Assembly: GCA_948144175.1 (NCBI GenBank)
Contig: CANXME010001453.1
Location: forward strand, 4,059,022-4,123,021
Source of the DNA: Closterium sp. NIES-65
Lineage: Eukaryota > Streptophyta > Zygnematophyceae > Desmidiales > Closteriaceae
Direction: 5' to 3'
Length of the DNA stretch: 64,000 nt
How positions within the stretch are numbered: the first letter of the stretch is position 1; the number at the start of each line of letters is the position of its first letter. Below are positions 1 to 11,271 of the stretch, piece after piece. A model generated the notes under the pieces. It did not search any database. It was not told the origin of the DNA and worked only from the letters and a program-made list of their open reading frames with translations. Both the position numbers and the translations under genes were made by a program.

Positions 1-906
1 AGACGGTAGTAGGGGACCGACTCGTCAAACGTGACGTCCTAGGAGGTCAGAACACGACGAGAGGAGGGGTGGTAGAACTGCCACCGTGGTGCGTCAGGGG
101 GGAAGCCAAGGAAGACACAAGGAGCAGCACGTGGGGACAGTTTGTCCTGACAAGTCGCGGACAAACGCCCGAGATCCCCAGACACGGAACGCAGACGCAT
201 CGCCTACCTTCCCCGTCCACAGCAGAGCTGGGGAGGTCTCCGGCATGGAGACCCTGGGGTGAAGGTTGATCTGATGCGCCGCGTACCGAACCGCAAACAG
301 CCACAGAAAATGGGGGGCAGCCGCATGCATCATGGACGTACGAGCGATGTCCATGACCATGCCAATGCGGCGCTCAGCAATCCCATTTTGCTGTGGAGAG
401 TCTGGAAGCGTAAAGGTCTGGCGGATGCCTCACGCACGGCAGTAGGCTCGTAGAAGGCCAGAGGAGAACTCTCCGCCTCGGTCAGAGTGCAGACGCAGAA
501 CAGGAAAGTCCGAGCCGAAGCTCCTCCTGAGCTGGAGACGAGCTGCGCGGATCCAGTCGGTCAACACCTCAGTGACATCACCCTTGCTGCGCAAGGGGAA
601 GACTGAGGTGTAACGCGAGTAGTCGTCAACCACCAGCAGGAAGTAGCGCTCGTGACCCTGTCCACGGACGCGGGCCGGGCCCCACACGTCCATGTGAAGC
701 GTCTACAGCGGGGCCTCTGTCGGGGGAAACTGAGAGGAGTGAGGGGCAGCCCGGAGCCGCCCCTCGACACAGGGAACAGAGGAAGGACCAGGCCCTGGAG
801 GAAGGGGAGGGAGGGACTGGGGGAGACCAGAGACAAGGACACGGGAAGCCATGCCTCGAAGACGAGGCAGGGAGGGGTGACCAAGACGGTGGTGCCAGAG
901 GAGAGT
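1..906 (-). pseudogene. Element B GAG-pre-integrase and integrase fragment
   Basis: The - strand encodes the HHCC-type GAG-pre-integrase segment (LLWHHRLGHPSLPRL) followed by the integrase core (MDVWGPARVRGQGHERYFLL, VVDDYSRYTSVF, LHSDRGGEF). It is broken by at least two nonsense changes relative to element C: a stop just before the MDVWGP segment (near 700) and another after LLRAYCRA (near 430). The right end at 906 is where element A interrupts it, with agagt duplicated at 902-906 and 8081-8085. Confidence 0.85.
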
Positions 907-1041
907 TGTCTGAACATTATAGCTTATATATTTGTGTAGGCTATAGTGGGGTATCCCATAGGGGGTACAACCCAATCATGGTTTCCTATATGTACTCACT
1001 TCATTCATAGTTCATTCATTCTCGTTCTAGTTTCTTTCACA
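907..1041 (+). repeat. 5' LTR of element A
   Basis: 135 bp, TG...CA, with a TATA-like stretch (tatatattt) near its start. It differs from the 3' LTR at four positions, so the copy is not brand new. Confidence 0.93.
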
Positions 1042-1055
1042 TGGTTTCAGAGCGG
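1042..1055 (+). other. Primer binding site of element A
   Basis: tggtttcagagcgg follows the LTR directly. It is one substitution away from the usual plant copia site TGGTATCAGAGC, which pairs with the 3' end of initiator tRNA-Met. Confidence 0.8.
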
Positions 1056-1119
1056 TTACGCTCTCGGCCTGTGGGTACTACTGCTTCCGCTGCTACATGC
1101 TCTGTCGCATGCCCCGTGG

Positions 1120-1870
1120 CGTGCGACGCATTTTCAATCTCGTGCGCCTCGGGGCGCGCGGCCTCTTTCTTTTCTGGCGCGCCGCCCCTCCCGGCCCCTA
1201 GTCGCCCGCGCGCCGCCTGTCCCGGCCCCTAACCGTACGTGCGCCGCCCGTCCCGGCCCTTAGACGCCCGCGCGCCGCCCGTCCCGGCCCTTAGACGCCC
1301 GCGCGCCACCCGTCCCGGCCCTTAGCCGCCCATCCCGGCCCTTAGACGCCCGCGCGCCGCCCGTCCCGGCCCCGCGCCGTCGTCCCGGCCCCCACTCCGC
1401 CCGTGCGCCGCCCGTCCTGGCCCCACGCCGCCCGTGCGCCGCCCGTTCCGGCAGCGCGCCGCCGTCCCGGCCCCACGCCGCACGTGCACCGCACGTCCCG
1501 GCCCCACGCCGCCCGTGCACCGCCCGTCCCGGCCCCGCGCAGCTGCCCCGGCCCGTCGCCTGCTGCATTGCCGAGCCGCCCCCCCCAGCGAGCCGCCGAG
1601 CAGCCCAGCAGCCGAGCCGTTGCCGAGCCGTTGAGCAGCCCAGCAGCCGAGCCACAGAGCAGCCGAGCCGCCCGAGCCGCCCGAGCCGCCCGAGCCGCCC
1701 GAGCCGCCCGAGCCGCCCGAGCTGCCCGAGCCGCCCGAGCCACCCGAGCCGCCGAGCCGCCGAGCCGCCCGAGTCGCCCGAGCAGCCGAGCCGCCCGGGT
1801 CGCCCGAGCCGCCGAGCCGCAGTTACTGCATTGCCGCCGTGCCGCCGAGTTGCGAGTCGCCGAGTCGTCG
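1120..1870 (+). repeat. GC-rich repetitive leader of element A
   Basis: Untranslated leader of repeated cgcccgcgcgccgcccgtcc units (about 1190-1560), then gccgagccgcc/gagccgcccga units (about 1560-1830). Equivalent but different repeats fill the leaders of B, C and D. Open frames across it (Ala/Arg/Pro-rich) are compositional. Confidence 0.75.
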
Positions 1871-1952
1871 AGCCAGCTCTTCCCACCACTGGTGAGCCCC
1901 TGCCTGCCTTACTGCTGCTACTCCTGCTCCTACTTCTACTGGCGGCGGCCAG

Positions 1953-2942
1953 ATGCAGCTCCAGCGACGCCCACGCGCGTCTCTCACGCCCCAGCAGCTT
2001 CGTGAGTGGTACGCTCAGAGTAGAGGGTCTCTTAGTTCTGTTCGTTGCTCTTACGTGATTCGCACTGGTGCTCGGACTGGTCACCCTTGTGGGACGCCTA
2101 GTCATACACCGTCCCGCTGCTTCGCCCGTCTGAACGACGCCTGGCGTACCGAGTTTGGCGACGAGGCTGAGCTCCCCGACTGGGTGGAGTTGCTTAGGCA
2201 GAGGGTAGATATATTTGCGCTTGACTATCATGCTATTCTTATTGCCATGTATGCATTGCCTACTAGTGCTGACCGTGCCGGTCACCTGTGCGTACCGCCT
2301 GACCCGGGTATAGAGCCTGCTGCTCTAGCTGCTGGTGCGGCTGCTGCTCTGGGTGCTAGTGTGTCTCCTGCTCCAGGTACAGGTGCGGCTGCTGCTCTAG
2401 GTGCTAGTGAGTCTGCTTCCTCAGGTGCGGGTGAGTCTGCTCTCTCAGGTACCGCGTCGGCTCCGGCCTCTCACACCTTCACCCTTGACTCGAGGGCTTC
2501 CCGCTCCTTCTTTCGAGACCGCACCACACTCACGCCGCTTGGTCGGCCAGTTGCAGTCTCTCTGGCAGACCCCTCCGGGGGCCCTGTCCTTGCTCACTTC
2601 TCCACTGTCCTCCCGTGTCCGGCGGCCCCCTCTGGCACCCTGTCTGGTCTTTACCTCCCCTCGTTCTCTACGAACTTGGTGAGTGGTGCTGACCTGCAGG
2701 ATGCGGGGGTTCACCAGTTCACTCCTGCGAGTCAGCGGGTGACCCACTGCACAGACGCTCGGACAGGCCGACACTTGGCCACGTTTACTCGTCGGCCGGG
2801 GTTGAGCCTGTACACACTGACCACTGCGTCTCCTCCAGTTACTGAGTCTGGTAGGGTAGCTGCGTTGGGTCAGGTGTTTGTTGCAGCGTCCAAGTCTGGT
2901 CCTGAGTCTGCCCCCTGTTCGTGTCGTCTCCTGTCTCACGAG
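1953..2942 (+). pseudogene. Element A short Gag plus protease
   Basis: The frame begins at ATG 1953, directly with the LTPQQLREWY module, as in element C, and lacks the N-terminal Gag domain found in B and D. It continues through an unusual Cys/His motif (CSYVIRTG...CGTPSHTPSRC) and a Pro/Ala/Gly-rich stretch to the protease. The protease active site reads LDSRAS here, where C and D have LDSGAS, so the essential Gly of DSG is lost. The homology stops at 2942 (LLSHE), where foreign sequence begins. Confidence 0.8.
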
Positions 2943-4102
2943 TGTCAACGGGAGTTGGGTATTGGCTCCGTCCTCGCTTGGGCGGAGCCGACTTTGTGGT
3001 CGGGTGTGAGGGGAGCAGCCGGCCTTCAGCAGTGGGTGAGCTGGTCGACGAGGAGGTCGACCTGCACGGGGGACCACTGCACGGGCGCCGACTTCAGGGT
3101 GGCGCCGACTTCAGGGAGGTCGACTTGGGTGTCGACCTGCGGAGGACGTCAACTTGGTGACGTCAACTTGGGGAAGCCGACTTCGGCAGTCGGCTAACGG
3201 ACTGCTGGTCGACCTGTTAAGTGGTCGACTGGACCTGGTGGTCGACGAAGGAGGGGCCGACGTCGACCTCGACTCAGGACGCCGAGCAGTTGGGCGTCGA
3301 GTAGCGGGGCGTCAACTTCGTGACGCCAGCTTCGGGTGGCCGACGTGGGTGGTCGGCCGACGACTGTGCTGGTCGACGAGGAGCAGGTCGACCAAGAGTG
3401 CTGGTCGACGTGGAGCTGGTCGACCAGAGGGGATGTCGACCTGGAGGAGGTCGACCGATGGTGTCGTCGACCTGGTGAGGTCGACGTGGAGGTGGTCGTC
3501 GACTTGGGAGGTCGACGGGCACGTACGGGAGCTGCTGGTCGACGTGGTTGCCTGGTCGACCAGGCTACCTGGGTGACAAAGTACTGCGGAGGAGTGCGAC
3601 GGTCGCCCAGGCGAAGTTGGCGAGCCCGACCTCGGTGGTGGTATCCCGAGGTCGTCGTGGCGGATCAGAGGCAGTCGTCAGCTCGAGGTTGACGTGGTGT
3701 GTGCGCTGTGCAGGTGACAAGACTCTGCGCGCCAATCATCTGCGCACAACTGCGAAGCAGGGTGCACTGCTTTCCTGCGTGAGCAACGCTGTCACGCCGT
3801 CAACCTGCGACGTTGGCACGCCGTCGACCTTGCCTTGCTGGAGCGCGGTCGACGAAGTCGTGCTGGAGCGCGGTCGACCAAGCTGCGCTGGCAGTTGGCC
3901 GACTTGAATGCTTGCTCTGATGTAGTCTTGCTATGCCAACTTCATTGTCCCATTGTTCTGAACTTTTCCTAGTGAAACTCTTGCCAATTTTCCCCGTGAA
4001 GTAGCAAGTAGTGTGTGCACAAGGAAAACGACCAAGGACTAACGAACGCAGAGATCACACGAGCACACATGCCTAACCCGTAGCCTAGCTCCCGTTGCTG
4101 CA
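2943..4102 (+). mobile_element. Unrelated 1.16-kb segment inside element A (solo-LTR-like or DNA-transposon remnant)
   Basis: Compared with D, 520 bp of GAG-pre-integrase and integrase (35448-35967) are missing and 1160 bp of unrelated DNA stands in their place. The segment starts tgtcaacgggag and ends ctcccgttgctgca, so it has TG...CA ends and an imperfect 14-bp terminal inverted repeat (caacgggagttggg against caacgggagctagg). The first 0.7 kb is dense in gtcgac motifs. The last 250 bp is more AT-rich and resembles the end of a plant LTR. No target duplication is seen at the two junctions. Strand is arbitrary. Confidence 0.5.
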
Positions 4103-4105
4103 GTT

Positions 4106-5900
4106 ATGGGATTGCTGAGCGCCGCATTGGCATGGTCATGGACGTCGCTCGTACGTCTATGATGCATGCGGCTGCCCCCCATTTTCTGTGGCCGTTTGAG
4201 GTCCGGTACGCGGCGCATCAGATCAACCTTCACCCCAGGGTCTCCAGGCCGGAGACCTCCCCAGCCTTGCTGTGGACGGGGAAGGTTGGCGATGCGTCGG
4301 CGTTCCGGGTCTTGGGATCTCGGGCGTTTGTCCGCGACTTGTCTGCGGACAAACTGTCCTCCGTGCTGCTCCTTGCGTCTTCCTGGGGTTCCCCCCTGAC
4401 GCGCCTGGGTGGCAGTTCTACCACCCCACCTCTCGCCGTGTTCTGTCCTCCCAGGACGTCACGTTTGACGAGTCGGTCCCCTACTACCGCCTCTTCCCCT
4501 ACCGCACTCCGTCCCTCCCCCCGCCCCCGCTCTTCCTTGTACCAGGTCACCCCCAGGTAGACCCCCTCCCCCGTCAGGGTCCTGCCCCTTCAGGTGTGTC
4601 CCAGGTAGACGCAGTCGAGCCTGTCGAGGTCACTGGTGACTCTGGTGCTGCTGAGGGTACTGAGCCTCGGGGTAGTGAGCCTGGGGGTGCTGAGCCTGGG
4701 GGTGCTACGCCTAAGGGTGCTTTGCCTGGGGGTGCCGGGCCTGGGGGTGCTGAGCCTGGAGGTGCTCCGCCTGGAGGTTCTCCGGGTGCTTTGTCTCACA
4801 GGGAGCCACTCTTTCCACAGGAGCTGCGCGAGTGGTTTGCCCGGCGCTGGAGCCGTGCTGCTGGTGCTGGAGGTTCTTCGGCTACTGGGGGTGCTGAGCC
4901 TAGGGGTGCTGAGCCTGGGGGTGCTGAGCCTGGGGGTGCTACGCCTGGGGGTGCTGGGCCTGGGGGTGCTGGCCCTGGGGGTGCTGAGCCTGGGGGTGCT
5001 TTGCCTGGGGGTGCTGGACCTGGGGGTGCTGTGCATGGAGGTGCTCCACCTGGAGGTTCTCCGGGTGCTTCGTCTCGCCGGGAGCCACTCTCTCCACAGA
5101 AGCTGCGCGAGTGGTTTGCCCGGCGCTGGAGCCGTGCTGCTGGTGCTGGAGGTTTGTCGGCTACTGAGGGTGCTGCTGTCGCGGGTCCCGGAGGTGCTCG
5201 TCGTGGGAGTACTGGAGCTGCTGGGCCTGCAGGTTCGACTGGAGCTGGTGCTGCTGAGAGTGTTGGCGCTGAGACTTCCACTAGCGGTCCTGCTGGGGGT
5301 GCTCTTGGTGCTGCTGGAGGTTCTGGAGCTGCTGGAGGTGCTGCTGGGGGTTCTGGAGCTGCTGGAGGTGCTGCTGGAGGTGCTGGAGCTACTGGAGGTG
5401 CTGTTGGAGCGGGTACTCCTGCTCGGGGTCCTGGTGCTGTCCCTGCTGTTTCTGGCGTCGCCACGCGGCCTCGACCGTACTTCGTTCCACTCCTGCAGCA
5501 AGTTCTTGGTCTTACACGTTCTAGTGGTCCTCCTCCTCCTCCCTTAGAGGGTCCACAGCCTGTCCAGTCACAGTCACAGCTACAGCCTGCCTCCCCTTTG
5601 CCTGCTCCTTCTCCCTACGCTGGTCCTACTGGAGGTCTTACTGAGCGTCGTGAGCCTGCGTCTCGTCCTGCGTCGCCTGTTCGTGCTGCGCGCGCTAGTG
5701 GTCGCGGTTCGCGTCAGCGTCCTCCTCCTGTCCCTGGCACGCACCGGATGTCTCTGCGTCCGTCCACTGCTCCTCTGCGTGCCCCTTTGCCTTCTCCTCT
5801 TGCGTCCTCTCTTCCTGCTCTTGCCGACCCGGAGTCGGACTCTCTTCGTGCTGCCAGTCCTACTGTCATGGTCTCCTTGCTACTGATGTCACTGACCCTT
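4106..5900 (+). pseudogene. Element A integrase C-terminal half and Gly/Glu/Pro-rich linker
   Basis: It resumes at GIAERRIGMVMDVARTS, which includes the last catalytic Glu of the integrase core, and goes on through the C-terminal integrase region (VFLGFPPDAPGWQFYHP). A long linker of EPGGA repeats follows, with two copies of the PQ(E/K)LREWFARRW module. At least two frameshifts are needed to read through (between about 4300 and 4370, and near 5870). Confidence 0.8.
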
Positions 5901-7732
5901 CTTTCGAGTGTACTGCTGCGTCTGCCCTTGTTACTGAGCTCGACGACTTTGCTGCTCGCTGTCGCCTAGACTACGCTGCGAGTCTTGTCGCTGAGTCTGA
6001 GTCTGTCTGTCCTCCGTCCGTCGGGGGTGAGTGTGCCCTTGGCACGGACGTCCTTGAGGACAGGCAGGAGGAGTTCCAGTGTCTGGCCGCTGCTTCAACT
6101 CATCTCGTGTCCGTACTGCTTACCCCTGAGGGAGACCCGGATGCACTTGACATCCCGACTCCGCGCTCTTACGCGGAGGCGATAGAGGGTCCCTACTCCT
6201 CTCAGTGGCAGGCAGCTATGGATGCAGAGATGGCTTCCTGGAAGTCCACAAGCACCTACGTTGACGCTGTCCCCCCTCCTGGGGCGAACATCGTCAGTGG
6301 CATGTGGATCTTCAGGGTGAAGCGGCCGCCGGGTTCTCCGCCTGTCTTCAAGGCGCGTTACGTGGCTCGTGGCTTCAGTCAGCGGCAGGGAGTTGACTAC
6401 TTTCAGACCTTCTCCCCTACCCTGAAGATGACCACTCTTCGGGTACGGCTGCACGTTGCTGCTCACCGTGACTACGAGCTGCACTCTCTCGACTTCAGCA
6501 CTGCTTTCTTGCAGGGCAGCCTGCACGAGGAGATCTGGCTGCGTCGCCCACCTGGCTTCACTGGGTCGTTCCCTCCTGGTACCCAGTGGAGCCTCCGGCG
6601 TCCAGTCTACGATCTCCGCCAGGCGCCACGTGAGTGGCACGACACACTGAGGACTACACTGGCGGCACTTGGGTTTGCTCCTTCTACTGCTGATCCGTCG
6701 CTGTTTCTGCGCACCGACACCTCTCTGCCGCCGTTCTACATCCTCGTGTACGTCGACGACTTGGTCTTTGCCACACCTGACACTACTGGACTCGCCTACG
6801 TGAAGTCCGAGCTGCAGAAGAGACACACGTGCATTGACCTGGGTGAAATGCGCAGCTACCTTGGCTTGCAGATCACCCGGGACAGAGCACGCCGCACCAT
6901 TACCCTGACTCAGTCACACATGGTGCAGCAGGTTCTTCAGCGCTTCGGCTTCAAGTACTCCTCGCCTCAGGCCACTCCTCTGCCTACTCGCCACTCGCTC
7001 TCAGCTCTGCCTTCGGATGAGTCCGTAGAGTCGAGTGGCCCGTATCCAGAGCTTGTTGGCTGCCTCATGTACCTGATGACCTGCACACGACCTGACCTTG
7101 CATACCCTCTTAGCATTCTCGCACGCTATGTTGCTCCTGGGAGACACAGACCAGAGCACATGGCTGCAGCGAAGAGGGTGTTGTTCTACTTGTGCAGTAC
7201 GTCGGGCATGGGGCTAGTGCTTGGAGGGCGGAGTCCAGTGGTCCTCACTGGGCACGCGGACGCCTCTTGGGCTGACGACCAGGCTACGCAGCGGTCGTCA
7301 CAGGGTTACACTTTCAGTCTTGGTTCCGGCTCTGTTTCGTGGCGGGCTACCCGCTCGACTTCTGTTCTCGGCTCCAGTTGTGAGGCTGAGATCTACGCCG
7401 GGGCTATGGCTGCCCAGGAGCTTCGCTGGCTCACCTACCTGCTGACCAACCTTGGAGAGCCGCCTCGTTCTCCTCCAGTCCTGTACGTAGACAACAAGGC
7501 CATGCTGGCCTTGTGTCGAGAGCAGCGACTGGAGCACAGAACAAAGCACATTGCTCTACGCTACTTTCTTGCTCGTGAGCTACAGCAGCGTGGACAGTTG
7601 CGGCTTGCGTACGTGGCCTCTGAGGCCAACACTGCTGATGTCTTCACCAAGGCACTTGCGCCTTGTGATCATCAGCGCTTCTGCACTCAGCTGGGTCTTG
7701 TGCCTGTCTTGCCTCACTTGCTCACTTCTTGA
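5901..7732 (+). pseudogene. Element A reverse transcriptase and RNase H
   Basis: Long open frame to the stop at 7730-7732. It has the copia RT signature (MDAEMASWKSTSTYVDAVPP; WIFRVKR; FSTAFLQGSLHEEIWLRRPP), the catalytic YVDD within YILVYVDDLVFATPD, and RNase H with the Asp of TGHADASWADD and Glu of SSCEAEIYAGAM. The domain itself looks undamaged. One visible change is VYDLRQAP where C and D have VYGLRQAP. It is a pseudogene because the upstream Gag/integrase is broken. Confidence 0.85.
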
Positions 7733-7945
7733 CCTTGCTTGTACTGTCACATATATATACTCTTGCTCTTGCTTGCTTAGCCTCTTGTATATATATATAT
7801 GTGATGTTGCATGTGAGCTGGCCTTCTGGCCTTTGAACTTGTGCTCCGAATGTGTGGTGACTTTGTGATCCACCCTGAGCTTTGCTTTGCTTTGCTTGAC
7901 TGGTCTTGTGACCCCTTGTTCTCCCCTACTTTGCCTATGAGTGTG
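7733..7945 (+). other. Element A 3' untranslated region and polypurine tract
   Basis: About 210 bp between the RNase H stop and the 3' LTR, with tatata runs at about 7750-7800. A weak purine/GT-rich tract (tatgagtgtg) abuts the LTR; C and D have tatgggggtg at this place. Confidence 0.6.
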
Positions 7946-8080
7946 TGTCAGAACATTATAGCTTATATATTTGTGTAGGCTATAGTGGGGTATCCCATGG
8001 GGGGTACAACCCAATCAGGGTTTCCCATATGTACTCACTTCATTCATAGTTCATTCATTCTCGTTCTAGTTTCTTTCACA
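7946..8080 (+). repeat. 3' LTR of element A
   Basis: 135 bp, paired with 907-1041. It is followed directly by the agagt target duplication and the interrupted element B. Confidence 0.93.
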
Positions 8081-8085
8081 AGAGT

Positions 8086-9011
8086 CTCGTGAGACAGGAG
8101 GCGACACGAGCAGGGGCAGACTCAGGACCAGACCTGGACGCTGCAGCAAACACCTGACCCGACTTTGCTACCTGGCTAGACGCAGGGACAGGAGGAGACC
8201 CAGTGGTCAGGGTGTAGAGGCTCGACCCCGGCCGACGCGTAAACGTGGCCAGGTGCCGGCCTGTGCTAGCGTCCGAGCAGTGGGTCACCCGTTGACTCGC
8301 AGGAGTAAACTGGTGAACCCCCGTATCCTGCAGGTCAGCACCACTCACCAAGTTCGTAGAGAACGAGGGGAGGTAAAGACCAGACAAGGTGCCAGAGGGG
8401 GCAGCCGGACACGGGAGGACAGTGGAGAAGTGAGAGAGGACAGGACCCCCAGAGGGGCCTGCCAGGGAGACTGCAACCGGCCGACCAAGCGGCGTGAGTG
8501 TGGTGCGGTCTCGAAAGAGGGAGCGAGAAGCCCCTGAGTCAAGTGTGAAGGTGAGGGAGGCCGAAGCCGACGCAGTACCTGAGAGCGCAGACTCACCAGC
8601 ACCTGAGGGCGCAGACGCACTGGCACCTAGAGCAGCAGCCTCACCAGCACCTAGAGCAGCAGTACCAATGCCCGGGTCGGGCGGGAAACACCGGTAACGG
8701 TCACCCTCATCACTAATATTCACAGCATACATGGCAGCAAGGATAGCATCAAAGTCAAGATCATAGATAGCTACGCCTGCCCTAGAAAGCTCTCCCCAGC
8801 GGGGGATCTCACTGGCCTCCGGGAACTGGTGACGCCAAGCGTCCGTCAGGCGGCCAAAGCAGCGCTGGGTGGGGTGGGCACCCCCACACTGCTCACCCGC
8901 GCGGTCGCCGGAGCGAAGGACGTAGGTGCACGGACCAAAACCCCCACCACGCTGACGCTGCGCGTACCACTCACGGAGCTGCTGAGGGGGGGGAATGTCC
9001 CGAGAACGCCG

Positions 9012-9044
<33 letters not shown>

Positions 9045-10079
9045 CAGACCACCACCAGGGCTGCTCCGCTGCGAAGCGCCACCCTGACCACCGCCACCTC
9101 CTACACCACCGCCTCCTCCACCTCCGCCACCACCGCCGCCTCCGCTAGCACCGCCGCCGCCTCCGCCGCCTCCGCCTCCACTGCTGCCACCGACACCTCC
9201 ACCCCCGCCACCACTCCCACCGCCACCCCCACTCCCTCCGCCGCCTCCACCGCCACCTCCACCGCCCCCGCTAGCTCCACCCGCGCCCTTGCCCCCCTTG
9301 CCCTTGCCAGAGCGGCGTCTCCCGCTAGGGGCAGACGCCGCACCGACTGACTCAAGACCAACGAGGTCGGCCGCAGCGGCAGAGGCGACAGAGGGCAAAA
9401 GGGGGGAAGGAGAACACCCCTCAAAGATGGGGGTGCGAGGGTCACCACGAGAGGCTCCTACAGCGACTATGCTCTTCTCCGCTGCTAGGAGGGCCTTCTC
9501 TAAGAGGTCAATAGTGAGAGTGGTGGGACAGACTGAGAGGAAGTGGTCCCTGACTACACGAAGGGAGTCAGGGAGGCGAGTGACTATATAATAGAGAGTG
9601 ATGTACATGGGGGGGGGGTTCATGGCGCAGAACTCAGCAGGAAGCGCGGCGTGGTAGCGAGTGTCACTAGTGCGGAGGTGCGTAATGAGGTCAGCGACTG
9701 TGGGAAAGGCAGCAAGGTCAGGAAAGAGGTACGGCAGCATGAGGCGGCTCAGTGCAGCAGTGGCAGGGGAAGAGTAGCGCGCAGCTACAGCGTCGTACAA
9801 GGTCTGAGCACTCTTGTACTGACTAAAGTGCGCGCGCTCAGTGGTAGGCAGGTGGCGACGCACAGCAAGACGTGCAGCAGCATCGCGCGTGGCCCATTGG
9901 GAGCGAACAGTGGGGTCAGCATCAGCAGTAGGGGCAGGAGAGGCGCCAGAGGTGAGGTCAAAGAGAGAGAGACCGTCTGCCCTATCGCACTGTAAGAACT
10001 GCTGCAGGTCGTCGACCCAGACCTCAAAGTCAATGGCTCGACCCTCAGCGTCAAACGCGAGGACACTAGGGGTAGCCAT
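8086..10079 (-). CDS. Element B Gag and protease region
   Basis: Open frame from ATG at 10077-10079 to the insertion point of element A. The N-terminal about 220 residues (MATPSVLAFDAEGRAIDFEV...) form the helical copia Gag domain. A poly-Gly tract of about 90 residues and a Gln run follow, then PPPQQLREWYA, then a Cys/His motif of spacing C-X13-C-X3-H-X4-C (CTYVLRSG...CGGAHPTQRC) in place of the standard CX2CX4HX4C knuckle. The protease site is LDSGAS. The Gag is intact and would have led into integrase before A inserted. Compared with D, the C-run here keeps the frame. Confidence 0.85.
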
Positions 10080-10199
10080 GACAACAGTAGACTAGCAGTA
10101 CCAACTGTAGGACAGGGGCAGTGCAGTGACAGAAGCGCTGCTCTCACCAGACAGGGCGGTTCGGGCAGCTCAGTAGCACAGTAACACGGCAACACGGCT

Positions 10200-11060
10200 G
10201 CTCGGACGGCTCAGCAGCAACTGCGGCTCCGCGGCACCAGCGGCTCGGCTCCTCAGGCGGCTCGGGCGGCTCGGCTCCTCAGCGGCTCAGGCGCCTCGGG
10301 CAGGTCGGGCGGCTCGGGCTGCTCGGGCGGCTCGGCTCCTCAGTGGCTCAGGCGACTCGGGCGGCTCGGGCGGCTCGGGCGGCGCGGGCGGTGTAGGGCG
10401 GTAGGGCCGCTGGTAGGGCGGCGGGGCCGCAAGGTAGGTGGCGGGGCCGCAGTGGGAGGGGCGGCGGGGCCGGAGTGAAGGGCGGCGGGGCCGCCATGAA
10501 GGGCGGCGGGGCCGCTGAGAAGGGCGGCGGGGCCGCAGTGAGAGAGGCGGCGGGGCCGCAGAGAAGGGCGGCGGGGCCGCTGAGAAGGGCGGCGGGGCCG
10601 CAGCGAGAGAGGCGGCGGGGCCGCAGCGAAGGGTGGCGGGGCCGCAGCGAAGGGCGGCGGGGCCGCTGAGACGGGCGGCGGGGCTGCAGCGAAGGGCGGC
10701 GGGGCCTCAGTGTGAGGCGGCGGGGCCGCAGGGAAGGGCGGCGGGGCTGCAATGTGAGGCGGCGGGGCCGCAGCGAAGGGCGGCGGGGCCGCTGAGACGG
10801 GCGACGGGGCCGCAACGAGAGAGGCGGCGGGGCCGCAGCAAAGGGTGGCGGGGCCGGTGAGACGGGCGGCGGGGCCGCAGTGAAGGGCGGCGGGGCCGCA
10901 GTGAAGGGCTGCGGGGCCGCAGCGAAGGGCGGCGGAGCCGCAGCGAAGGGCGGCGGGGCTGCAGCGAAGGGCGGCGGGGCCGAATCGACGGGCTGCGGGG
11001 CCGCTAGGGCGTTGGGGCCGCTAGGGCGGCTCGACGAAGTGAGAGCTCGGAGCGCGACTT
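10200..11060 (-). repeat. GC-rich repetitive leader of element B
   Basis: About 21-bp units based on agggcggcggggccgcagcg fill about 10440-11000, and gcggctcgg-type units fill 10200-10400. The sense strand is C-rich. Long Ala/Pro/Arg frames here are compositional. A possible small leader intron (ctg|gtgaga ... ctacag) precedes the gag ATG; this is only a suggestion. Confidence 0.75.
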
Positions 11061-11130
11061 GGGCTGAGCGCGCTTCGGGCAGGAAAAAAAAAAACTCGAT
11101 GTGGTGGGCCCTAGGCACAGTTCCCACGGG

Positions 11131-11148
11131 GGAACTTGCTCGATACCA
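11131..11148 (-). other. Primer binding site of element B
   Basis: On the - strand TGGTATCGAGCAAGTTCC follows the LTR directly. It is a variant of the initiator tRNA-Met site. Confidence 0.75.
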
Positions 11149-11270
11149 TGAGGAAATTAGAACGAGAATGAAATGACTATGGAATGAAAGTGATACAAAT
11201 ATGCAACCCTAGAAATGTGTACCCCATATGGGCTACCCCACTAAAGCCTAGACAACATTATAATTTGACA
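11149..11270 (-). repeat. 5' LTR of element B
   Basis: 122 bp, reading TGTCAAATT...TTTCCTCA on the - strand, related to the LTRs of A, C and D. The partner LTR is beyond position 1. Confidence 0.88.
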
Positions 11271-11271
11271 A

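Larger units (their letters stand above)
907..8080 (+). mobile_element. Ty1/copia retrotransposon A, nested in element B
   Basis: A 7174-bp element bounded by 135-bp LTRs (907-1041 and 7946-8080) that start TGTC, end TTTCACA and differ at four positions. The 5-bp target duplication agagt flanks it at 902-906 and 8081-8085, so insertion into B is unambiguous. Inside are a tRNA-iMet-like primer site, a GC-rich leader, a short Gag/protease, a 1.16-kb unrelated segment replacing the start of integrase, then integrase, RT and RNase H in several frames. It cannot encode a functional polyprotein. Confidence 0.95.
1..11270 (-). mobile_element. Ty1/copia retrotransposon B, interrupted by element A and cut by the window edge
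   Basis: Reading right to left, the element has a 122-bp 5' LTR (11149-11270), a primer binding site, a GC-rich leader, gag-protease (10079 to 8086), then element A (907-8080), then the GAG-pre-integrase and integrase region (906 to 1). The RT/RNase H part and the 3' LTR lie to the left of the window. Continuity across A is shown by alignment with element C, where the same sequence runs unbroken at about 19260-19290. The pol part has stop codons, so this copy is dead. It is inserted just upstream of, or within, the 5' part of the tyrosine recombinase gene. Only the right flank (acccg) is visible, so its TSD cannot be tested. Confidence 0.9.

Noticed and set aside
3154..3692. Val/Asp/Arg-rich frames in the foreign segment of element A
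   Set aside because: Produced by dense gtcgac repeats; no start context, domain or homolog recognised.
4590..5547. Ser/Thr-rich and Leu/Val-rich frames antisense to or overlapping the retrotransposon linker
   Set aside because: Shadow frames of the GGTGCTGAGCCTGGG repeats that encode the EPGGA linker.
10348..11127. 259-codon Ala/Pro-rich frame on the - strand
   Set aside because: Lies wholly in the GC-rich leader of element B between the LTR and the gag ATG; composition-driven.
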